Source of the DNA: an uncultured Bacteroides sp. | GTDB taxonomy: Bacteria > Bacteroidota > Bacteroidia > Bacteroidales > UBA932 | DNA length: 64,000 nucleotides | Assembly: GCA_945874355.1 (NCBI GenBank) | Contig: CAMCGB010000002.1 | Coordinates: 62,001-126,000, forward strand | Reading direction: 5' to 3' | Part shown: in pieces, positions 8,605-16,656 of the stretch | Layout of the letters: every line of letters begins with the position of its first letter | How positions within the stretch are numbered: the first letter of the stretch is position 1 | Notes under the pieces: model-generated | Told to the model about the DNA's origin: nothing | What the model saw: the letters and a program-made list of their open reading frames with translations, nothing else | Database searches by the model: none | Made by a program: the position numbers and the translations under genes

Positions 8605-9927
8605 CTATCTGCGGAATCCTTTCAGTTTCTGCTGAAGGCTGCCGTTCGCAGCCATCTTCATCATCTTTGATGTCTGCTCGAACTGCTTTAGAAGTTTGTT
8701 GACATCTGCGATGGTTGTGCCGGAGCCTTTGGCTATGCGCTGGCGCCTGGAGCCGTTCAGACATTCGGGATGCTGCTTCTCGTAAGGGGTCATAGACTGT
8801 ATGATGGCCTCGGTCTGCTTGAATGCATCTTCCGGAATATCAACATCTTTGAGTGCTTTGTCCATACCGGGGAGCATACCCATCAAATCCTTCATGCTAC
8901 CCATCTTCTGGACCTGCTTGAGCTGGTCGTAGAAGTCCTGCAGGGTGAATTTGTTCTGGACAAGTTTCTTTTTGAGGGCCCTGGTCTGCTGCTCGTCGTA
9001 CTGCTCCTGGGCTTTCTCGACCAGTGAAACGACATCACCCATTCCCAGGATTCTGTCAGCTATACGGCTGGGATAGAAGATGTCAAGGGCATCCATCTTC
9101 TCGCCGTTGCTCACGAATTTGATGCTCTTGCCGGTCACGGCCTTGATGGAAAGGGCTGCACCGCCTCTGGTGTCACCGTCCATCTTGCTCAGCACAACTC
9201 CGTCATAGTCAATGGCCTGGTTGAAGGCTTTAGCCGACTCAACGGCGTCCTGGCCAGTCATTGCATCGACTACGAACAGGCTCTCGCCGGGCTTGATGGC
9301 GTCGTGGATTCTCTTGATTTCGTCCATCAGCTCCTGGTCCACCACAAGTCGTCCCGCCGTATCCACGATTACCGCACTGTAACCCTCGCTGCGGGCTTTG
9401 GAAACGGCTGCCTGGGCCACCTTTACGGGGTCTTTCTCGTCGGGAATGCTGAATACATCCACTCCCACCTGGCTTCCGAGGGTCTTGAGCTGGTCTATAG
9501 CCGCAGGACGGAAAGTGTCGCAGGCCGCAAGCAGGACTTTCATTCCCTGTTTGCTCTTGAGTCTGAGTGCGAGCTTGCCGCTGAAAGTGGTCTTACCCGA
9601 ACCGTTCAGACCGGCCACCAGAATTACCGCCGGGGATCCCTTGAGGTTGATCTCGCTATGCTCGCTGCCCATAAACTCGCTCAGGGAGTCGTGGACAATC
9701 TTGACCATCATCTGCTGGGGCTTCACTGCGCTCAGCACGTTGGCGCCCATAGCTTTGGCCTTTACTCCTTCGCAGAACTCCTTGGCCACTTTGTACGACA
9801 CATCGGCGTCCAGCAGGGCGCGACGGATTTCCTTGAGAGTTTCTGCAACGTTAACTTCGGTGATTTTGCCTTCACCTTTCAGTATCTTGAATGACCTGTC
9901 GAGTCTTTCGGAGAGATTTTCGAACAT
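8605..9927 (-). CDS. ffh: Signal recognition particle protein Ffh
   Basis: The 440 residues contain all three SRP54 parts: an N-terminal four-helix bundle (MFENLSERLDRSFKILKGEG), a GTPase domain with G1 GLNGSGKTT (106-114), the DTAGRLVVDQELM motif and a GGAALSIKAVTGKSIKFVSNGEKMDAL stretch ending in the GEKM motif, then a methionine-rich M domain with the SRRQRIAKGSGTTIADVNKLL helix. Ffh binds SRP RNA (encoded at 42280-42375) and signal sequences of nascent membrane proteins, and docks at FtsY. A near-perfect promoter lies upstream (TTTG, 20-base spacer, TAATTTTG). Confidence 0.98.
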   Translation of the reverse strand: MFENLSERLDRSFKILKGEGKITEVNVAETLKEIRRALLDADVSYKVAKEFCEGVKAKAMGANVLSAVKPQQMMVKIVHDSLSEFMGSEHSEINLKGSPAVILVAGLNGSGKTTFSGKLALRLKSKQGMKVLLAACDTFRPAAIDQLKTLGSQVGVDVFSIPDEKDPVKVAQAAVSKARSEGYSAVIVDTAGRLVVDQELMDEIKRIHDAIKPGESLFVVDAMTGQDAVESAKAFNQAIDYDGVVLSKMDGDTRGGAALSIKAVTGKSIKFVSNGEKMDALDIFYPSRIADRILGMGDVVSLVEKAQEQYDEQQTRALKKKLVQNKFTLQDFYDQLKQVQKMGSMKDLMGMLPGMDKALKDVDIPEDAFKQTEAIIQSMTPYEKQHPECLNGSRRQRIAKGSGTTIADVNKLLKQFEQTSKMMKMAANGSLQQKLKGFRR

Positions 9928-9959
9928 ATACGTTTACTTGTCTGATGGTTATAATCCTG

Positions 9960-9991
9960 CAAAATTAACAAACTGCACTCTCAAATGCAAA
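9960..9991 (-). promoter_or_regulatory. Promoter for ffh
   Basis: On minus, TTTG (9991-9988), a 20-base spacer and TAATTTTG (9967-9960) match both Bacteroidota elements exactly. The leader to the ATG at 9927 would be about 27 bases. Confidence 0.75.
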
Positions 9992-10053
9992 TAGGGCAGG
10001 GCAGGATTTTCCAAATTATAAAAAAAGGCTGAACACATAATTGTAATTTTGTG

Positions 10054-10061
10054 TATATTTG
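10054..10061 (+). promoter_or_regulatory. Promoter -7 element for the CDF transporter gene
   Basis: TATATTTG lies 17 bases before the ATG at 10079. There is no TTTG at the -33 distance. Confidence 0.5.
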
Positions 10062-10078
10062 CGCTTTGTTAGTAGCTT

Positions 10079-10951
10079 ATGGAGACTATGGTTCATACTC
10101 ATTCTCATACCCCTGCCGCCAGTATCAGGACGATGAACTGGGTTTATTACCTGGCCATCGGACTTAACCTCGGTTATGTCATCCTGGAGGTGATTATGGG
10201 CTTGGTTTCCAATTCAGTAGGGCTGCTTTCCGATGCTGGTCACAAGTTGATTGACGTCTTTTCTCTGGTCATCGCCCTTGTGGCGTTCAAGCTTTCCGGC
10301 AGTCGCCCCTCAAAAAAGTACAACTTCGGCTACCGCAAGACTTCGATTCTCATATCGCTGTTCAATGCCCTGCTTCTTTTTGTGGCAGTGCTGGTAATCA
10401 TCTATGAGAGTATCGAAAAGTTTGCCTCCCCCTCTCAGGTCGACGGAGGTATCATATCGTGGACGGCAGGAATAGGCATACTGGTGAGCGGAGTGAGTGC
10501 AATCCTTCTGAACAGGCAGCAGAGCAAGGATATCAATACCCGTGGAGCATTTCTTCATATGGCGACGGATTCTCTCATTTCCCTGGGAGTGGTCCTCTCG
10601 GGCCTGGTCATACGCTTTACGGGTTGGGTGATGCTCGACCCGATTGTCAGCATCCTGATTTCCTGTGTCATACTTTACAATACTCTCAAACTTCTTCGTG
10701 AGAGTTTCCGTATGAGCATCGATGCCTTCCCTTCGGACCTGGATTATGATGCACTGCTTGCGAGAATCGCTTCCTGCAAAGGGGTCAAGAGGGTAGTGGA
10801 GCTTAAAGTCTGGCCTGTTAGCGTGACCCAGAATGCCCTGACTTCGAAGGTGGAGGTTGAGTGCCCTGCAGAAGGAGTCGAAATCGTCAAAGCAATCAGA
10901 AAGAGTCTCGAAGAGTTCAATATCGAAGACTTGACAATAGAAATCCAATAA
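10079..10951 (+). CDS. Cation diffusion facilitator (CDF) metal exporter
   Basis: 290 residues with six predicted membrane segments, starting MNWVYYLAIGLNLGYVILEV. The two metal-binding motifs are intact: SDAGHKLIDV in segment 2 (H and D of HxxxD) and HMATDSL in segment 5 (HxxxD). A histidine-rich N-terminus (VHTHSHTP) and a cytoplasmic C-terminal domain with a ferredoxin-like fold (from about residue 210) follow the family plan. CDF proteins export Zn2+, Co2+ or similar divalent ions in exchange for protons. The start could also be the ATG three codons downstream. A Cys-rich lipoprotein gene follows 17 bases later, probably in the same transcript. Confidence 0.93.
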   Translation: METMVHTHSHTPAASIRTMNWVYYLAIGLNLGYVILEVIMGLVSNSVGLLSDAGHKLIDVFSLVIALVAFKLSGSRPSKKYNFGYRKTSILISLFNALLLFVAVLVIIYESIEKFASPSQVDGGIISWTAGIGILVSGVSAILLNRQQSKDINTRGAFLHMATDSLISLGVVLSGLVIRFTGWVMLDPIVSILISCVILYNTLKLLRESFRMSIDAFPSDLDYDALLARIASCKGVKRVVELKVWPVSVTQNALTSKVEVECPAEGVEIVKAIRKSLEEFNIEDLTIEIQ

Positions 10952-10968
10952 TTCAAAATCATTTAGTT

Positions 10969-11526
10969 ATGAGAATCTCCAAATTATTCGTTGCCGCTTT
11001 CGTTGCGGCTTCTGCAATGGTTTCCTGCACCTCAAAGCAGGTTTGTCTCGACGGTGGTTGGGAAGTTAAGACTGTAGGCGGAGTAGAGGTCAGCACCTCT
11101 GAGAAGGCTCCTGTAATCGCTTTCAACGCTGAGGAGGGCAAGACTCACGGATGCCTTGGCGTCAATCTTTTCCATGGTGCCTATACTTTTGAGGACGGAA
11201 AGCTTACTTTCGGTAATCTCGGAATGACAATGATGGCCGGCCCTGAGGCTGATATGGCTGTCGAGTCTTCTCTCCAGGCTGCTCTTGAGGCTTGCCGCAG
11301 CGCCAAGGTAAAGGACGATATGCTGTACTTCTACGATGAGTCAGGCAAGGAGCTTGTAAGCCTTAAGAAGATTGAGTGCAAGGAGTGCGAAGGCCACCAG
11401 GCAGACTGCTGCAAGGCTGCTGCTGACAGCTGCTCTGAAGCTGCCGCTTCTTGCGCTGATTGCGAGAAGGCCGGTACTGCAGACTGCTGCAAGACCAAGG
11501 CTGCAGAGGACTGCTGCGAGAAATAA
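10969..11526 (+). CDS. META-like lipoprotein with Cys-rich C-terminal tail
   Basis: 185 residues from the ATG at 10969 (MRISKLFVAAFVAASAMVSC), with the lipobox Cys at 20. Upstream in-frame starts lie inside the CDF gene and lack a signal. The middle (GGWEVKTVGGVEV, GCLGVNLFHGAYTFEDGKLTFG, YFYDESGKELVSL) resembles the META/DUF306 (HslJ-like) domain. The last 50 or so residues contain 11 cysteines, several as CC pairs (ADCCKAAADSC, ADCCKTKAAEDCC). This composition recalls metallothionein-like or thiol-rich metal-binding tails. Together with the CDF exporter upstream, a role in binding metal at the envelope is a reasonable inference, but it is untested. Confidence 0.7.
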   Translation: MRISKLFVAAFVAASAMVSCTSKQVCLDGGWEVKTVGGVEVSTSEKAPVIAFNAEEGKTHGCLGVNLFHGAYTFEDGKLTFGNLGMTMMAGPEADMAVESSLQAALEACRSAKVKDDMLYFYDESGKELVSLKKIECKECEGHQADCCKAAADSCSEAAASCADCEKAGTADCCKTKAAEDCCEK

Positions 11527-11567
11527 GGAATTTGACAATTCCGGGGCAGACAGTTCTGCTATATTCG

Positions 11568-11594
11568 AGGAGGCCTTTCCGACCTCCTTTTTTT
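11568..11594 (+). terminator. Intrinsic terminator after the Cys-rich lipoprotein gene
   Basis: AGGAGG (11568-11573) pairs with CCTCCT (11583-11588) and is followed by a run of T up to 11594. Confidence 0.75.
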
Positions 11595-11619
11595 GCTCCC
11601 TGCTTCGCAGCTCCTTCTC

Positions 11620-11656
11620 TGTCATTTCGACCGAGCGAAGCGAGTGGAGAAATCTA
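11620..11656 (+). repeat. Short intergenic repeat, copy A
   Basis: Begins TGTCATTTCGA and ends GAGAAATCT with a variable middle (GCGAAGCGAGTG). The same ends occur at 41649-41690, 49025-49060 and, inverted, at 49083-49118. It looks like a small non-coding dispersed element of Bacteroidota genomes. Confidence 0.8.
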
Positions 11657-11760
11657 ATCCTATTCGCACTCCGTCGCTGCTGCAGCCAGTCTGCCCTTTC
11701 TCAGGGACCGCTCTTGCTCGCTAGGGCTCGTATAGCGCTTGCAAAGTCCCGTTCGAAATG

Positions 11761-11810
11761 GGCAGCCAGGCTGTATTCGCAGCGCTGCGAGAATATGCTT
11801 TCAGGCTGCC
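11761..11810. repeat. Imperfect 50-base inverted repeat
   Basis: GGCAGCC (11761-11767) pairs with GGCTGCC (11804-11810), and inside lies a perfect 14-base palindrome TCGCAGCGCTGCGA (11777-11790). It sits in the 427-base gap between the Cys-rich lipoprotein and the glycosyltransferase gene. The rest of that gap (11657-11760 and 11811-11927) shows no gene or other recognisable feature. Confidence 0.55.
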
Positions 11811-11927
11811 ACATGAAAGAGGTCCCGGACTCCAGACCGGTAATCTACATCAGCGGCCGGGTATCATTTGGAGGAATTGAAATAATCTAAACCTGAGCAG
11901 AAGAATAGGATTCTCGAATATTTTGTG

Positions 11928-11935
11928 TAAGTTTG
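11928..11935 (+). promoter_or_regulatory. Promoter -7 element for the glycosyltransferase gene
   Basis: TAAGTTTG matches TAnnTTTG, 18 bases before the ATG at 11954; no -33 TTTG seen. Confidence 0.5.
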
Positions 11936-11953
11936 CGCCGTATCGGTATTTCT

Positions 11954-12805
11954 ATGGAAAGAAAAAGGATAGCGGCGCTTACTATGGTGCGCGGAGACGA
12001 TTTCTATCTGCGCAAATGGGTCGAGTACTATGGACGGGAACTTGGCAGGGAGAATCTGTATGTCTATTTTGACGGCACAGACCAGAGTGTTCCTGACTTC
12101 TGTAACGGCGTTAATGTGAGTCTTGAAGAGAAGATTCCGGGGAAAGTGGTGGAACTCGATCGCCGGCGCCTGGCCTTTCTTTCCGACAAGGCGGCCGATT
12201 TGTTTGCCTGCGGCTATGAGCTGGTTATTGGCACCGATGCCGATGAATTCCTTATCGTGGACCCCCGTCTCGGATTTGGCCTTTCAGAGTTCCTGTCAAG
12301 CCGCGAAGTGCGAACTTCGCTTTCCGGTCTCGGAGTGGACGTAGGGCAAAAGCTGCCCGAAGAAGGGGACATTACCCTCGAGCAGCCATTTTTGAACCAG
12401 AGGCATTATGCAAGGCTCGCTACCCGTTACACCAAACCTTCAGTTCTCGCAGCCTGCGACCCTCCTCTGCGCTGGGGCAGCGGCTTCCACAGGGTGAAAG
12501 GGCATAACTTCCATATATGCAAGGACTTGTATCTGTTCCACTTCGGCTATTTCGACCTCACCCGCATACGCTCCCGCTTTGAGGACCCAGCAAGAAGAGA
12601 AGGAGGCTGGGAGAAGCACCTCAAGAAACGCAGCAAGACCATACGGCTTGTCAGCAGCCGCCCCTCCTGCCCCTGGGACAAGGCGACAAGCTTCTGCCGG
12701 CTGTTCCAGACCGTCTGCCGCCCTCCCTATGCGCTGAACAAGCCTGCGATGATGGAGGCTGTGGTAATAGTCCGTATCCCCGACAGATTTTCTTCCATCG
12801 TTTAG
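11954..12805 (+). CDS. Glycosyltransferase, family-2/92-like
   Basis: 283 residues from the ATG at 11954 (MERKRIAALTMVRGDDFYLR). The opening with a conserved MVRGDD and FYLRKWVEYYGREL, the YVYFDGTDQS strand and the acidic motif GTDADEFL (93-100) fit the Glyco_tranf_2_4 type of nucleotide-sugar transferase with a DxD-like metal site. There is no membrane segment or signal, so it acts in the cytoplasm. The C-terminus is rich in basic residues (KHLKKRSKTIRL). The earlier start at 11933 is less likely because it sits at the promoter element. It is a lone gene, so donor and acceptor sugars are unknown. Confidence 0.8.
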   Translation: MERKRIAALTMVRGDDFYLRKWVEYYGRELGRENLYVYFDGTDQSVPDFCNGVNVSLEEKIPGKVVELDRRRLAFLSDKAADLFACGYELVIGTDADEFLIVDPRLGFGLSEFLSSREVRTSLSGLGVDVGQKLPEEGDITLEQPFLNQRHYARLATRYTKPSVLAACDPPLRWGSGFHRVKGHNFHICKDLYLFHFGYFDLTRIRSRFEDPARREGGWEKHLKKRSKTIRLVSSRPSCPWDKATSFCRLFQTVCRPPYALNKPAMMEAVVIVRIPDRFSSIV

Positions 12806-12810
12806 TAGGC

Positions 12811-12835
12811 CCTCGCTTCAATATCGCAAGCGGGG
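12811..12835. terminator. Hairpin between convergent genes
   Basis: CCTCGCTT (12811-12818) can pair with AAGCGGGG (12828-12835). It has no T-run, so termination is uncertain. Confidence 0.35.
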
Positions 12836-12838
12836 CGG

Positions 12839-13573
12839 CTACTCGAAGACCAGCTCCTCAATAAACACCTGGTGTCCTTCGGATTTGCCCTCGATTATGT
12901 GAGCGCCATCCTCCTTGATGCAGTGGAAAAGCTCGACTTCCTCATCCAGCAGAGCTTCCTTATTGAAATTGATGCTCAATTCCTTGAGCCTTTTGCCCAT
13001 TACTAGTTCTGAAGGAAGGCTGTCCAGGGCCCAGACTGTGTATTTGACATTGTTCGTATGACCGTTCTTGTCTATGTCCGAGTACCTTACCCTGTGCTTT
13101 CCTATCAGGGAGGCTTCTGCTCCACGCGGCATAATAATTTTGCTGCAGGCCTGTTCAATGGCATTGTCGCTGCTCTGGGCAGCAACGCTTAGCAGTTTCA
13201 TCACATCTTCGTCGCGGCTGAGACTTCTGGTCTGCACATTCATCACTATCCAGCTGCTGGTAGAACGAACCGCCACTCCCTGATGGTCGCTAAGAGTATA
13301 GTCCCTCAGAAAATAGAGCCCCTGCTGGCCTTTGTGCCAGGTATCCAGTCTGATCTGGGTGTCGAACGGGACCACTCTGTCGAAGATGGCCTTCATTCTG
13401 GCAAGCACCCATACGCATCCTTTTTCAAGCAGGGCAGTGTCGTTGAACGGGAGCAGCTGGGCGCCCTTTACCGCCATCTGCTGAGCCATATCCAGGAAGG
13501 CTTCAGGCCTCATATTGGAATGCGAGTCGCTGCGGTAACAGCTGATTATGTCGTTTTCTGAATATTTCTCCAT
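12839..13573 (-). CDS. Acyl-ACP thioesterase
   Basis: 244 residues of a double hot-dog protein. The family's key block is seen as SDIDKNGHTNNVKYTVWALD near residue 170, with the Asp, Asn and His of the plant FatA/FatB-type active site. The N-terminal hot-dog contains RSDSHSNMRPEAFLDMAQQM and DTWHKGQQGLYFLRDY. Bacterial members hydrolyse acyl-ACP to free fatty acids; this is a housekeeping lipid enzyme in the cytoplasm. It is the last gene of a long minus-strand run, 3 bases after the Nif3-like gene. Confidence 0.93.
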   Translation of the reverse strand: MEKYSENDIISCYRSDSHSNMRPEAFLDMAQQMAVKGAQLLPFNDTALLEKGCVWVLARMKAIFDRVVPFDTQIRLDTWHKGQQGLYFLRDYTLSDHQGVAVRSTSSWIVMNVQTRSLSRDEDVMKLLSVAAQSSDNAIEQACSKIIMPRGAEASLIGKHRVRYSDIDKNGHTNNVKYTVWALDSLPSELVMGKRLKELSINFNKEALLDEEVELFHCIKEDGAHIIEGKSEGHQVFIEELVFE

Positions 13574-13576
13574 TCT

Positions 13577-14347
13577 TTAAATGTATTTAATGGGATTGGT
13601 ATTTATCTCAGTTATAAGCACTTCCACTTCGGGGCAGGATGCCTGGACCAGATCCCTGAGAAGGCAGCAGGTGAATTGTTCGCTCTGGTAGTGTCCGCAC
13701 TCGCAGAGTATCACCCCGCAATTCTCGAAGTAGTCGTGGTAGTGGAATTCGCCGCACACAAAGCAGTCGGCGCCCTGTGCGATGGCGTCACCAAGAAGAA
13801 AGGCTCCTGCTCCTCCGCATATTGCTACCTTCGAAATCCGGCGACCCTCGAACTCTGAGCAGCGCAGAGCGTCAATCCCGAACCTGGTCTTTACGTTCAA
13901 GAGGAACTCTCTGCTCTCCATCGGAGCCTCAAGGTGGCCTATGACGCCGCTTCCGCACTCTTCGCCACCCTGAAGGAAGCCATCCACCTGCACGCCCAGA
14001 AGCGAAGCTATCTTGTAATTGACTCCTCCTACGGCATTGTCCAGGCTGGTATGGGCCGAATAGATGGCTATATCATTTTTGATTGCCTTGATGCAGCAGC
14101 GCTGCTGGTAACTGAGGCCGCTGATCTGCTTGAGAGGCTTGAAAATCAGGGGATGGTGGGAGAGAATCATATTGCAGCCCCGTTCTATCGCTTCATCCAC
14201 TATTTCTTCCGTAACGTCCAGGCACACGAGCACCCGGCCCACTTCCATCGAAGGAAGCCCTGCCTGCAGGCCTGAATTGTCGAAGCTCTCCTGGTAGGAC
14301 AAAGGGGCGGCCATCTCGACCGCCCTGCATATATCGTTTACTTTCAT
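13577..14347 (-). CDS. Nif3-like dinuclear metal centre protein
   Basis: 256 residues. The metal-binding blocks of the NIF3/YbgI family are visible: ILSHHPLIFKPL, SAHTSLDNAVGGVN, and a C-terminal GHYQSEQF with the paired His and Glu. The internal GEFHYHDYFE segment is also conserved. Members form hexameric toroids with a di-metal site; they are often annotated as GTP cyclohydrolase I type 2, but the biochemical role is uncertain. The gene is packed between the S9 peptidase gene (4 bases away) and the thioesterase gene. Confidence 0.93.
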   Translation of the reverse strand: MKVNDICRAVEMAAPLSYQESFDNSGLQAGLPSMEVGRVLVCLDVTEEIVDEAIERGCNMILSHHPLIFKPLKQISGLSYQQRCCIKAIKNDIAIYSAHTSLDNAVGGVNYKIASLLGVQVDGFLQGGEECGSGVIGHLEAPMESREFLLNVKTRFGIDALRCSEFEGRRISKVAICGGAGAFLLGDAIAQGADCFVCGEFHYHDYFENCGVILCECGHYQSEQFTCCLLRDLVQASCPEVEVLITEINTNPIKYI

Positions 14348-14351
14348 TGCT

Positions 14352-16553
14352 TTATCTCATCCATCTATCAAGCCAGGAGTAGAACTCCCTATGCCAGTAC
14401 AGAGAGTTTTGAGGCTGGAGTATCCAGTGGTTCTCCTCGGGGAATACCAGCAGCTTTGAAGGCACTCCCATCATCTGTGCCGCATTGAAGGCGGCCATTC
14501 CCTGCTCGTAAGGGATGCGGTAGTCCATCATTCCGTGTATGCAGAGTATGGGGGTGTGCCACTTGGTAACCATAGAAGAAGGGGAGTTGGCGTAGTGACG
14601 CTGGGCTTTGGGAGTCGACGCATAGGGCGAGCCTGCCTGCTGCATACCTCCGAAAGTCACTCCGTCGCCCTTCGGCCCCATCTGTCCTTCTTCGTAGGCA
14701 TATTCGGTAAGACCGCCGTTGTCCCAGTTGGCAAACCACATCTCTTCGGTGGTGAACCACAGCTGCTTCTCGTCGAAGATTCCGGCGTGGGCAATGAAGC
14801 AGTCGAAAAGGTCGCCGTGCAGACCTTCAAGCATATATGCCGAGTATCCGCCGTATGATGCTCCCACACAGGCCAGCTTGCCGACATAGGGCTTGCTCTT
14901 AATGTAGCGTCCGGCGCTGAGGTAGTCCTGCATGTTCAGGCCGCAGTAGTCGCCCGAAATCTGCTCCTTCCACTCCTGGCCGAAGGCTGTGGTGCCGCGG
15001 CGGTTGGGCAGGATGACTATATAACCCTGCTGGGCCATAAGGCGGTAGCACCATCTGTAGCTCCAGTCCTGGGAATTGGAGCCCTGGGGCCCTCCAAGCA
15101 CGATTTCTATAGCGGGATATACCTTGTTTTCGTCGAACTCGGGAGGATAGATGACCCAGCACTGCATCTGCTTGTGGTCCACAGTCTCTACCAGCACGCT
15201 CTCCTCGCTTATGCTCTTGAGCTGCGAGAAAATATGGTCGTTTTCGCCGCTGATTCGGCTGTATGAATTTCCTTCGGGAGTGCAGTTGATGCTGACCATC
15301 TCGACGGGGAATTCGAGACTGTAGTAAGTGGTGAGGAGCTTCTTGCCTTCGGGTGTGTCGAGAACGGCAAAGGGAGTGAAAAAGTCTGCCCACCAGTCCT
15401 TGCCTGTAAGTCTCTGGAGCTCTCCCTCAAGCGAGCAGCGGAAAACGGCCTGAATGCCTTCACGGACAAGGGCGTTGAAATACAAGGTCTCTCCGTCCCA
15501 CATCGGTGAAGCCACATCCTGGTCGAAATCAGGCAGCAGATTGCGCTCGTTGCTCACTGCCACCTCGCTGCCGTTGCAAACCACGTCGCACACGAACAGC
15601 CTCTGCTGGTCGGCCTCGTAGCCGTCCCTGGCCATCGATACCCAGGCTATGTGCTTTCCGTCAGGGCTCCATACAGGGTCGGTGTCGTAACCGCCCTGGG
15701 TGCTCGCCTTGACGCAGCTTCCGCTCTGAGTGTCATATACATAGATGTCGGTATTGGTGCTGAATGCGTACTGCTTGCCGGTCTTTTTGCGGCAGGAGTA
15801 GGCGATGTAGCGGCTGTCGGGCGACCAGCAGAGCTGCTCCACGCCGCCGAAAGGCTCAGTGGGAAGCTCGTACGAATCCTCGCCTGAAAGAATGTCCACA
15901 GAATTTTCAATGGTGATTTCAGTCCCGCCAAACGAAGCTACATAACTGCGGGGAATTTCGTTCACCCAATGGTCCCAGTGCCTGTACATCAGATCCTCCG
16001 TGGCGTAAGCCTGGGCCTTGTCCAGCGCGGGATCGGAATCGGCGGGGCTTTGCAGCTTGGGATTCTTTATGCTGCTGACGTATATGATTTTGCTCTGGTC
16101 AGGAGAAAGGCTGAACTCGCTTACTGAAGTCTGCACTTTGCTCAGCCTGGTCTTCTTGCCGAGTTTGCTGCCCTTCAGCGGAGCCTGCCAGATCTGGCCT
16201 CCCTGGATGAATATGATGCTCTTGCCGTCTTTTGACCAGCGTGCGTTGCTCACGCTCTTGGCGTAACGGGTGAGCTGAACCCTGTCGGAGCCGTCCGTGT
16301 TGCACAGGAACAGATTGCGGCAGGAGCGGTTCTGCCCAATCGAATTATACGACACTCCGTAGAGTATCTTTGTCCCGTCCGGAGACAGCTGGGGATCTGA
16401 AAGCCTTCCGAGCTCAAGCAGAGTCTCGGGAGTCATCACTCCGTCTTCAATGGTAGGTTCAGGCGCGGGAATGTATCCGCTTTCCTGCTTGCTAGTACAA
16501 CTCATAAGCATAGCGGCGGCCAGAATGCCGCAAGTAAAAAGTCTGGTGTTCAT
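14352..16553 (-). CDS. S9 family peptidase (dipeptidyl-peptidase/prolyl oligopeptidase type), lipoprotein
   Basis: 733 residues from the ATG at 16553 (MNTRLFTCGILAAAMLMSC), with a lipobox Cys. The N-terminal two thirds form a beta-propeller with PD40-type repeats (LSPDGTKILYG, WSKDGKSIIF, WSPDSRYIAY, WSPDGKHIAWV). The C-terminal alpha/beta hydrolase has the nucleophile elbow GASYGGYSAYM, an Asp in MMDYRIPYEQG and a His in ENHW. Such enzymes cleave peptides in the periplasm, often after proline or alanine. An in-frame TTG at 16637 would add a second hydrophobic leader, which I regard as non-coding. The gene is 103 bases downstream of recG. Confidence 0.93.
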   Translation of the reverse strand: MNTRLFTCGILAAAMLMSCTSKQESGYIPAPEPTIEDGVMTPETLLELGRLSDPQLSPDGTKILYGVSYNSIGQNRSCRNLFLCNTDGSDRVQLTRYAKSVSNARWSKDGKSIIFIQGGQIWQAPLKGSKLGKKTRLSKVQTSVSEFSLSPDQSKIIYVSSIKNPKLQSPADSDPALDKAQAYATEDLMYRHWDHWVNEIPRSYVASFGGTEITIENSVDILSGEDSYELPTEPFGGVEQLCWSPDSRYIAYSCRKKTGKQYAFSTNTDIYVYDTQSGSCVKASTQGGYDTDPVWSPDGKHIAWVSMARDGYEADQQRLFVCDVVCNGSEVAVSNERNLLPDFDQDVASPMWDGETLYFNALVREGIQAVFRCSLEGELQRLTGKDWWADFFTPFAVLDTPEGKKLLTTYYSLEFPVEMVSINCTPEGNSYSRISGENDHIFSQLKSISEESVLVETVDHKQMQCWVIYPPEFDENKVYPAIEIVLGGPQGSNSQDWSYRWCYRLMAQQGYIVILPNRRGTTAFGQEWKEQISGDYCGLNMQDYLSAGRYIKSKPYVGKLACVGASYGGYSAYMLEGLHGDLFDCFIAHAGIFDEKQLWFTTEEMWFANWDNGGLTEYAYEEGQMGPKGDGVTFGGMQQAGSPYASTPKAQRHYANSPSSMVTKWHTPILCIHGMMDYRIPYEQGMAAFNAAQMMGVPSKLLVFPEENHWILQPQNSLYWHREFYSWLDRWMR

Positions 16554-16656
16554 ATATCTTACAATAATAGTCTTCAGTCCATCGCAGGACACTGCTCCTG
16601 CGCAGCAAAGTGTAAAGGTAAGCAAAAACTTCCTCAAGTCAAAGCCTTGGGGCTTC

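Noticed and set aside
11372..11890. A 172-codon plus-strand frame running from the Cys-rich gene across the repeat
   Set aside because: It reads the Cys-rich gene in another frame, passes through the terminator and the intergenic repeat, and has no start context.
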